Shown here: positions 1 to 4,608 of the stretch, piece after piece | Layout: each line of letters opens with the position of its first letter | Numbering within the stretch: position 1 is the first letter of the stretch | Assembly (NCBI GenBank): GCA_002791435.1 | Contig: PFXB01000037.1 | Location: 1,932 to 8,275 of the forward strand | Source of the DNA: a candidate division WWE3 bacterium CG_4_9_14_3_um_filter_43_9 | GTDB lineage: Bacteria > Patescibacteriota > CPR3 > GCA-002780085 | DNA length: 6,344 nt | Direction of reading: 5' to 3' | Notes under the pieces: model-generated | The model's database searches: none | Told to the model about the DNA's origin: nothing | Seen by the model: the letters and a program-made list of their open reading frames with translations, nothing else | Made by a program: the position numbers and the translations under genes

Positions 1-815
1 CTTTGAGAAACGATACCCTCTATAGTGTTCGCTAGCTGAGCTTGAACTTGGGCCTGTTGATGTTCGGGAAACACGTCAATAATACGATCAACCGTTTGCG
101 CCGCATTGTTGGTATGCAAAGTTGCAAAGACCAAATGCCCGGTTTCTGCAATAGTGAGGGCAGCCGCGATAGTCTCAAAATCTCTCATTTCACCGATTAA
201 AACCACGTCCGGGTCTTCACGCAAGACTGACCTTAAGGCTATTTCCCAGGAATGGGTATCCAAATGCAATTCTCGTTGGGAAACCAAACCTTGTCGGTGG
301 CTAAAAACATATTCGATCGGATCTTCGATGGTAATGATATGGACTGGTCTGGTTTGATTAATCTCATCAATAAGAGCGGCCAAAGTCGTGGATTTTCCAT
401 GACCGGTTGGACCTGTTACTAAAATAAATCCCTGAGGAAGCTTGGTAAATCGCTGAACAAGCCTTGGAATTCCTAGATCCTCCATTTTTCTAATTTGAGT
501 TGGGATATATCTTAAGGCTGCAGCTAAATATCCTTTTTGGTAATAACAATTAACCCGAAAACGGGCAACTTCGCCTAAGGCAAAAGAAAAATCTATCTCT
601 TTATTGGCTAGAAAAATTTCCTTTTGTTCTGCGGTTAGCAGGGAAAAAATCAATTTCTCTGCAATCTCTGAATCTAAAGGTTGACTCCCCTCGATCGGTA
701 CCAACCTGCCATCGATGCGTAAGGTGGGCATGGCGCCAACGATGAGGTGCAGATCGGAGGATTCTCTTTTTACCACCGTTTCCAACAAATCGCGAATATT
801 CATGCTGTCTTTCAA
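1..815 (-). CDS. pilT: Type IV pilus retraction ATPase PilT (partial, C-terminus beyond left edge)
   Basis: Hexameric cytoplasmic ATPase that powers pilus retraction (twitching, DNA uptake). I translated the minus strand by hand: 271 residues are visible of roughly 345-370 usual for the family. The N-terminal PAS-like domain has the family opening (SSDLHLIVGAMPTLRIDGRL, about residues 19-38). Walker A is GPTGHGKST at 135-143, the Asp box is IEDPIEY at 163-169, the atypical Walker B is LIGEMRD with Glu209, and the His box spans His227 to His234 (HLVFATLH). The fifth Walker A residue is His rather than the usual Ser; invariant Lys141 and Ser142 are intact. The C-terminal retraction motif (AIRNLIRE-like) would lie outside the window. 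The start is TTG at 813-815 because AAAGGAG sits 7 nt upstream; an in-frame ATG at 801-803 is too far from it. It lies downstream of pilB in the same direction; a pilC-like gene may follow to the left (inference). Confidence 0.95.
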   Translation of the reverse strand, partial: MKDSMNIRDLLETVVKRESSDLHLIVGAMPTLRIDGRLVPIEGSQPLDSEIAEKLIFSLLTAEQKEIFLANKEIDFSFALGEVARFRVNCYYQKGYLAAALRYIPTQIRKMEDLGIPRLVQRFTKLPQGFILVTGPTGHGKSTTLAALIDEINQTRPVHIITIEDPIEYVFSHRQGLVSQRELHLDTHSWEIALRSVLREDPDVVLIGEMRDFETIAAALTIAETGHLVFATLHTNNAAQTVDRIIDVFPEHQQAQVQAQLANTIEGIVSQ

Positions 816-820
816 TTTAA

Positions 821-829
821 TTCTCCTTT
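821..829 (-). promoter_or_regulatory. Ribosome binding site of pilT
   Basis: On the minus strand this reads AAAGGAGAA. Its GGAG core ends 7 nt before the TTG at 815-813 and 19 nt before the next in-frame ATG, so it decides for the TTG start. It is the strongest Shine-Dalgarno sequence in the window. Confidence 0.85.
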
Positions 830-879
830 AAATAGTTGTACTTCTCCATTTCAGTCGAAGTATAAAAATTATTGTTCGA

Positions 880-896
880 TCCGCCGATTCGGCGGA
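880..896. repeat. 17-bp palindrome between pilB and pilT
   Basis: TCCGCCGATTCGGCGGA is a palindrome with a single unpaired central base; as RNA it would fold as a 6-bp TCCGCC/GGCGGA stem with a 5-nt loop. Read on the minus strand, it is followed after about 13 nt by a run of five T, too far away for a classical intrinsic terminator. Its arms resemble those of the two palindromes at 936-971. It could be a dispersed repeat copy, a weak terminator or attenuator between pilB and pilT, or an mRNA-stabilising hairpin. Confidence 0.7.
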
Positions 897-910
897 AAGA
901 ACTGCCTTAA

Positions 911-931
911 TTTTGACTTTTGACTTTTAAA
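911..931. repeat. Heptamer tandem repeat (TTTTGAC)n
   Basis: Three consecutive 7-bp units read TTTTGAC, TTTTGAC, TTTTAAA. A further TCTTGAC unit lies at 974-980, in the same 7-bp phase. The tract lies in the pilB-pilT gap and resembles the short tandemly repeated repetitive (STRR) heptamers known from cyanobacteria. The same heptamer recurs upstream of gyrB at 4487-4493. Confidence 0.65.
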
Positions 932-935
932 TTTG

Positions 936-971
936 TTCGCCCTTGGCGAAGAAATCTTCGACTTCGTCGAA
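936..971. repeat. Two adjacent 15-bp palindromes (hairpin pair)
   Basis: TTCGCC-CTT-GGCGAA (936-950) and TTCGAC-TTC-GTCGAA (957-971) are perfect 6-bp stems with 3-nt loops. Their starts are 21 bp apart, and the 21-mers beginning at 935 and 956 match at 13 of 21 positions, so they look like a diverged tandem duplication. The stem difference (C:G versus A:T) is compensated on the opposite arm. They begin 17 bp beyond the pilB stop. No T-run follows directly, so they are not convincing intrinsic terminators, but they could slow exonucleases or modulate pilT relative to pilB. Confidence 0.7.
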
Positions 972-987
972 CATCTTGACTTTTCTC

Positions 988-2697
988 TTAGTCCTGCGCC
1001 ACTCTCAAGACTTCTTCAACCGTGGTTAACCCATTTAGAACTTTAAGGTAACCGTCTTGTTTCATCCGGATCATGCCTTCGGCAACTGCCTGCTTTTCTA
1101 TTTCTCCGGCTGAAGCATGGGATAAAACCATCTGACTTATTTTCTCTGATACTTTTAAAACTTCAAAAATGCCAATTCTGCCTGTGTAGCCGGTGTTGTT
1201 GCACTCCGGACAACCCTTTCCTTTATAAAAAGTAACTGCTTTGGAGGGATAAAGATTGCCTAATTCTTTTTTGACTTCATCGACTAAAATTTTATCATCT
1301 TTGACCTTTTCTTTACATTTGGGACAGATTTCACGGCACAATCTTTGCGCCATGGCAATGTTCATCGAAGAGGCGATTAAAAAAGGCTCAACGCCCATGT
1401 CTAAAAGGCGGGGCAAAGCGCCGGCCGAACTGTTGGTATGAAGGGTTGAAAGAACCAGGTGCCCGGTAAGAGCTGATTGAACAGCCAGCTCAGCTGTTTC
1501 CGAGTCTCGAATTTCACCCACCATGATAATATTCGGGTCTTGGCGCAATATCGAGCGCAGACCAGAGGCGAAAGTTAAACCGGCCGCCGGATTGACTTGA
1601 ACCTGATTGACACCGGGAACGGCATATTCAACCGGGTCTTCTAAAGTTATAATGTTGACTCTGACTGAATTTAACTTACTCAAGGCCGAAGATAAAGTGG
1701 TTGACTTACCGCTGCCGGTAGGACCGGTGACCAAAATTATTCCGTGCGGACGAGTTAAATTTTCTTCAAATCTTTTTAAAGCAGTGCCACCCAGTCCAAG
1801 ATCTAAAAAGGAGGGGATGCCGCCGCCTTTGCGCAGAAGACGAATAACCACCTTCTCACCGTGAGTAGTAGGTAATGTTGAAACTCTCAAATCTACCTCT
1901 TGATCCGCAACCTTAATGCCGAAACGCCCATCCTGGGGAATACGTTTTTCATCTATTTTCATGTTGGAAAGAATCTTAATTCTGGAAACGACCGCCTCGG
2001 TAACTTTGAGAGGTAAAATCACTCTTTCTTGTAAAACTCCATCAATCCGGTAACGAATGCGTGTTTTTTCTTCTCCTGGTTCAATATGGACATCCGAGGC
2101 TCTTGACTTAACCGCAAACTCTAAGGTTGTCGAAACAATCCTAGCCACCGGCGCATCGCGAATCACCTCATCCACTTTGCTCATATCCTTTAAGCTTTCT
2201 TCGATTTCTTTGGTTTCAACCTGGGTTTCTTTTAGGGCGGCGCGAACTTCGGTGTCAATGGAAGAGCTGTATTGATCATCAATCGCTTTATTAATATCTT
2301 TGGGAAGAGCATAGTTCGGTTTGATTTGATAGCCACTTTTAGCTTCCAGAAATTCAATCACTTGCAGATCCAAAGGGTCAGCCATGGCCACTAAAAGATA
2401 ATTGTTTTCCAGGGAAAACGGGATGAGATTATAATGGCGAGCGACGGGCTCGGGAATTTTAGATAAGACTTCGGTCGGAATTTTTTGTTCTAAAATCTCA
2501 ACGAAAGGAATATTGAGCAGTTCCGATTTGGCTTTAATGATCTGTTCATCGACAGCCCAGTTATTATCGATTAAAATTTTTTCAATGGGGAAGCCCGTGG
2601 TTACTGATTCAAGCTTAACTTGGGAAACCTGTTCTGGGGTTAAAACTCCGTTTTTTTGTAGAATATCTTCAAGGTTTTTTTTGCTTTTAATCAACAT
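988..2697 (-). CDS. pilB: Type IV pilus assembly ATPase PilB (GspE/PulE family)
   Basis: Full-length 569-residue secretion ATPase (PilB and GspE are usually about 560-580) that drives pilin polymerisation at the inner face of the membrane. The MshEN-type N-terminal domain covers about residues 1-150. A charged linker (about 150-180) leads into the N2 domain beginning with SRASDVHIEP. The catalytic core has Walker A GPTGSGKST at 325-333, the Asp box LEDPVEY at 352-358, Walker B MVGEIRD with Glu395, and the His box His413 to His420. A zinc-binding tetracysteine is present: C458-P-K-C461 and C496-P-E-C499, with an extra Cys at 454. These cysteines separate PilB/GspE from PilT. The ATG at 2695-2697 is the only plausible start and has no good Shine-Dalgarno. 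A probable promoter lies about 72 bp upstream. pilT follows 172 bp downstream. GspE of a type II system is the alternative, but the adjacent pilT argues for a pilus. Confidence 0.95.
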   Translation of the reverse strand: MLIKSKKNLEDILQKNGVLTPEQVSQVKLESVTTGFPIEKILIDNNWAVDEQIIKAKSELLNIPFVEILEQKIPTEVLSKIPEPVARHYNLIPFSLENNYLLVAMADPLDLQVIEFLEAKSGYQIKPNYALPKDINKAIDDQYSSSIDTEVRAALKETQVETKEIEESLKDMSKVDEVIRDAPVARIVSTTLEFAVKSRASDVHIEPGEEKTRIRYRIDGVLQERVILPLKVTEAVVSRIKILSNMKIDEKRIPQDGRFGIKVADQEVDLRVSTLPTTHGEKVVIRLLRKGGGIPSFLDLGLGGTALKRFEENLTRPHGIILVTGPTGSGKSTTLSSALSKLNSVRVNIITLEDPVEYAVPGVNQVQVNPAAGLTFASGLRSILRQDPNIIMVGEIRDSETAELAVQSALTGHLVLSTLHTNSSAGALPRLLDMGVEPFLIASSMNIAMAQRLCREICPKCKEKVKDDKILVDEVKKELGNLYPSKAVTFYKGKGCPECNNTGYTGRIGIFEVLKVSEKISQMVLSHASAGEIEKQAVAEGMIRMKQDGYLKVLNGLTTVEEVLRVAQD

Positions 2698-2763
2698 GGG
2701 CAGAGCACTCTCTTCTATACTTGCCTGAGGCTTTTAAAGCTTGAAATAATCACTAAAATCATA

Positions 2764-2792
2764 CTTACATTGTAAAAGAGATGTGCTATAAT
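2764..2792 (+). promoter_or_regulatory. Promoter of the delta-prime/ricT operon
   Basis: CTTACA (2764-2769, four of six matches to TTGACA), a 17-bp spacer and a perfect TATAAT (2787-2792) preceded by TGC, that is, an extended -10. Transcription would start near 2799, leaving only about 6-7 nt before the ATG at 2806, so the mRNA would be nearly leaderless. The site overlaps the divergent pilB promoter. Called from motif matches only. Confidence 0.7.
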
Positions 2793-2798
2793 TGTCAA
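2769..2798 (-). promoter_or_regulatory. Divergent promoter of pilB
   Basis: On the minus strand, a perfect -35 TTGACA (complement of 2793-2798), an 18-bp spacer and TACAAT (complement of 2769-2774, five of six). The predicted start near 2762 gives a leader of about 65 nt to the pilB ATG. The -10 shares base 2769 with the -35 of the plus-strand promoter, and its -35 directly abuts that promoter's -10. Confidence 0.65.
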
Positions 2799-2805
2799 GA
2801 ACGAC

Positions 2806-3570
2806 ATGTCTGATTTAGATCTACAAAACCAACTAAAAAAGCATCTTAACGATTCTACTGCGGCCTCATATTTAATCAGTGGAGGACAGGTATTAATACG
2901 CCTGAACGCAGCTTTGGACTTTGCGGCGTTAATCTTAGGAATTAAAAAAGCAACCGTCGCAAATTCCACTGATTTTTCCTTAATTTGTGACGATTACGGC
3001 ATTGAAACGATCCGAAAAATTACCCATGCTCTAATTTTAAAACCCTATGGACATTCCAAAAAAGTGGTGGTTGTCAAAGAAGCTCAAAATTTAACCCTGC
3101 CTGCTCAGAATGCTTTTTTAAAAATATTAGAAGAACCTTATCCAAATTCGGTTATCATCTTGACGGCAGAAAACACGAAACAGCTTCTTCCCACCGTGAT
3201 TTCGCGTTGTCAGTTGATATTTTTAAGCACCCAAAAATCAGGTTTGGCCGAGGAAAAAAGTTACTCAAATGAAACGATCGCTACCTTTAAAGCTTTTCTC
3301 TTCGGTTCTTTAGTCGAAAGATTAGACTCAGTCAATAGAAAATTGAAGGATATTGAAAAATTAAGTGAGTTTCTAGAAATCTGGATAGAAATTTTAAGAG
3401 ATAATTTAATAGAGAATATTGATCGGGTAAAACCTGACGATTTTAAAAAAGCCAGAGCCTCAATTCAAGAAATTAAAAGGGCCCAGTCTCTCTTACAAGC
3501 TAACGTTAATTCGCGTTTGGTCTGGGATTTCCTAGCCTTAAATCTGCCAGCAATGAACTACCACTTTTGA
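2806..3570 (+). CDS. holB: DNA polymerase III delta-prime-like clamp-loader subunit
   Basis: 254 residues, shorter than the roughly 330 usual for delta-prime. It is recognised by the clamp-loader AAA+ block at about residues 84-140: a hydrophobic strand (KKVVVVKEAQ), then LPAQNAFLKILEEPYPNSV, and the SRC motif at 133-135 in LLPTVISRCQ, which contributes the trans-acting arginine finger in this family. The P-loop position (SGGQVLIRLNAA, about 25-36) lacks the Walker A lysine, the zinc-binding cysteine set is absent, and the Walker B acidic residue is replaced (VKEAQ). It should therefore not hydrolyse ATP, as expected for a delta-prime partner of DnaX. The C-terminal helical region is short and charged, and only generally similar to the family collar domain. 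It starts at an ATG with no Shine-Dalgarno just below a strong -10. Its TGA is 56 bp before the preferred ricT ATG; holB-yaaT adjacency is known in Bacillus. A DnaX-like paralogue is possible but less likely. Confidence 0.82.
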   Translation: MSDLDLQNQLKKHLNDSTAASYLISGGQVLIRLNAALDFAALILGIKKATVANSTDFSLICDDYGIETIRKITHALILKPYGHSKKVVVVKEAQNLTLPAQNAFLKILEEPYPNSVIILTAENTKQLLPTVISRCQLIFLSTQKSGLAEEKSYSNETIATFKAFLFGSLVERLDSVNRKLKDIEKLSEFLEIWIEILRDNLIENIDRVKPDDFKKARASIQEIKRAQSLLQANVNSRLVWDFLALNLPAMNYHF

Positions 3571-3615
3571 GTTCGGGATATTCGCTTAAAAATAAAGGAC
3601 CTCAACCCATTACAG

Positions 3616-3621
3616 AAAGGA
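3616..3621 (+). promoter_or_regulatory. Ribosome binding site of ricT
   Basis: AAAGGA lies 5 nt before the ATG at 3627. It favours that start over the in-frame TTG at 3567, which overlaps the delta-prime stop codon (TTGA) and has no purine-rich sequence upstream. Confidence 0.7.
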
Positions 3622-3626
3622 AATTT

Positions 3627-4298
3627 ATGGTTTACGATCAAAAACATCAGGCGCTTGCCGACGATAAAAGTCCCTGTGCCGATATTAAAACGATTAACCG
3701 TTTGATTGAAAAACATGATCTGCCAATGAAGCTGGTTCAAATCAAAAGAGAACGCGGGAATCTAACCGTCTATTTTTCGGCAGACAACCGAGTTGATTTT
3801 AGAAATTTAGCTCGTGAGTTAAATACCACTTTTGGCGAACCTGTGCGTTTGCATCAGGTAGGTTCTCGCGATGAGGCTAAAATGATAGGCGGTATCGGCC
3901 CTTGTCAAAAACCTTTGTGCTGTAAAACTTTTTTGTCAAAATTTGAATCGATTCCCCAGACTCTAATAAAAAAACAGGGTTTAACTAGTAATCTAGCTCA
4001 ATCAACTGGTATCTGCGGAAAGCTGATGTGTTGTTTGACATTTGAACTGCAAGAAAAACTTCCGGTGAAGCAAGGTGAAGAAAATCTCAAAGTTGATGAA
4101 AAATTAAAGCTGGAAAAACCTATTTCCGTCATCGAAGAAAATCCTATTTCCGCCCCATCTTCTCCTGCTATTTCCGCTCCGGTTGAAAAGAAAAAGCATC
4201 CCGTTCAACCCGATAAAGAGGATGGAGAAAAAACTTTTCCGCCTCAAACAACTAAAAAGGTAGTACGAAAACTGCAGATTAAGAAAGTAAAGAAGTAA
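3627..4298 (+). CDS. ricT: PSP1-domain protein, RicT/YaaT family, N-terminally short
   Basis: 223 residues from the preferred ATG (243 if a TTG at 3567 were used). The conserved PSP1 core is clear: LPMKLVQIKRERGNLTVYFS, VDFRNLARELN, then VGSRDEAKMIGGIGPC. The two family cysteine clusters are intact: GPCQKPLCC (Cys93, 98, 99) and GICGKLMCC (Cys130, 135, 136). In Bacillus, RicT forms the RicA/RicF/RicT (Y-) complex, which binds iron-sulfur clusters through such cysteines and stimulates RNase Y-dependent mRNA maturation, and also affects competence and sporulation. The N-terminal beta-rich domain of about 60 residues that normally precedes this core is absent; the upstream DNA encodes the end of delta-prime. 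The last 80 or so residues are low-complexity and rich in Pro, Lys and Glu (ISAPSSPAISAPVEKKK), with a very basic end. RicA and RicF are not seen here, so the molecular role in this organism is an inference. Confidence 0.88.
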   Translation: MVYDQKHQALADDKSPCADIKTINRLIEKHDLPMKLVQIKRERGNLTVYFSADNRVDFRNLARELNTTFGEPVRLHQVGSRDEAKMIGGIGPCQKPLCCKTFLSKFESIPQTLIKKQGLTSNLAQSTGICGKLMCCLTFELQEKLPVKQGEENLKVDEKLKLEKPISVIEENPISAPSSPAISAPVEKKKHPVQPDKEDGEKTFPPQTTKKVVRKLQIKKVKK

Positions 4299-4321
4299 AA
4301 TACTATTCTTGTCTCTCCTTG

Positions 4322-4444
4322 TGTCATTCCTGGCTCCTGGTAAGGAATCTCGTTGAGTTACCACATTTCCCACGGGATCCCGGATCCCTCCGATTCCCTG
4401 CCTCGCTTATCAGGCGGGGGCGGGCAGGCGAGTCCGGAATAACA
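4322..4444. repeat. 123-bp intergenic element with imperfect terminal inverted repeats (MITE/REP-like)
   Basis: The ends TGTCATTCCTGGCTC (4322-4336) and GAGTCCGGAATAACA (4430-4444) are inverted repeats matching at 12 of 15 positions. Inside are an inverted pair GGAATC (4344-4349) / GATTCC (4392-4397), a GGATCC direct repeat (4375-4387 region) and a GC-rich patch (4411-4430) that contrasts with the AT-rich flanks. There is no open reading frame. The GTCATTCC...GGAAT ends resemble those of widespread non-autonomous palindromic repeats in bacteria. It begins 23 bp after the ricT stop. No target-site duplication is evident. Calling it a mobile-type repeat is inference, since only one copy is visible. 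Confidence 0.6.
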
Positions 4445-4455
4445 TCTGCTTCACA

Positions 4456-4518
4456 GCCAGATGCTAGTAGCCAGAAGCCATCTGCGTTTTGACTTCCGAC
4501 CCTTGAATTTTGAACTAT
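4456..4518. repeat. 63-bp heptad repeat tract upstream of gyrB
   Basis: Nine consecutive 7-bp units all begin with G followed by C or A. The first four resemble GCCAGAA (units at 4456, 4463, 4470, 4477), the fifth is transitional (GCGTTTT), and the rest resemble GACTTTT (units at 4491, 4498, 4505, 4512). The second family is the same heptamer, in shifted phase, as TTTTGAC at 911-924. Within it CAGATG (4458-4463) can pair with CATCTG on either side (4443-4448 or 4479-4484). The -35 of the gyrB promoter lies in the tract. Confidence 0.6.
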
Positions 4519-4530
4519 TTATGCTATACT
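4503..4530 (+). promoter_or_regulatory. Promoter of gyrB
   Basis: TTGAAT (4503-4508), a 16-bp spacer and TATACT (4525-4530) preceded by TGC, giving an extended -10. The TGCTATA core is shared with the promoter at 2764-2792. The predicted start is near 4537, leaving a leader of about 72 nt. Only about 20 bp lie between the downstream hairpin's T-run and the ATG, too little for another promoter, which supports this placement. Confidence 0.65.
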
Positions 4531-4543
4531 AAAACATAGCTTT

Positions 4544-4588
4544 CAAAGGTGTCATTTGATTGCTTAGGATGACACCCTTTGTGTTTTT
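4544..4588 (+). terminator. Terminator-like hairpin in the gyrB leader
   Basis: CAAAGGTGTCAT (4544-4555) pairs with ATGACACCCTTTG (4569-4581): 12 base pairs with one bulged C and a 13-nt loop. A run of five T follows at 4584-4588. It would stop read-through from ricT. Because it lies downstream of the predicted gyrB promoter and 20 bp before the gyrB ATG, it could also attenuate gyrB itself. The A-rich left base and T-rich right base make it partly bidirectional. Confidence 0.7.
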
Positions 4589-4608
4589 ACCACCAGAATC
4601 AACGTCTT

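Noticed and set aside
106..357. Plus-strand open frames opposite pilT and pilB (106-357, 1256-1441, 1607-1864, 2057-2275, 2513-2728)
   Set aside because: They are antisense shadows of strongly conserved ATPase motifs; the translations are Ser/Arg-rich and match nothing I recognise.
830..880. Separate pilT promoter (minus strand TATACT near 861)
   Set aside because: A -10-like hexamer exists, but no acceptable -35 lies 16-18 bp upstream, so the match is not better than chance in AT-rich DNA.
3567..3626. TTG start for ricT overlapping the delta-prime TGA (TTGA), suggesting translational coupling
   Set aside because: No Shine-Dalgarno precedes it, the 20 extra residues do not resemble the family N-terminus, and the ATG at 3627 has AAAGGA 5 nt upstream. 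It cannot be fully excluded.
3568..3707. Read-through of the delta-prime TGA (a recoded TGA as in Gracilibacteria/Absconditabacteria), since the frame stays free of TAA and TAG for some 45 codons
   Set aside because: The extension would run over the ricT start and its Shine-Dalgarno, matches no delta-prime sequence I know, and a standard stop followed by ricT explains the region more simply.
3558..3740. Minus-strand open frame opposite the start of ricT, and similar minus-strand frames at 2715-2969, 4104-4373, 4726-4908, 5218-5472 and 6034-6333
   Set aside because: They lie mainly opposite well-supported genes, have biased or low-complexity translations, no recognisable family motifs and no convincing start signals.
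4443..4484. Riboswitch-like alternative pairing of CAGATG with two flanking CATCTG copies
   Set aside because: It lies upstream of the predicted gyrB transcription start, so it would not be in the gyrB leader; the pairing also follows from the heptad repeat structure.
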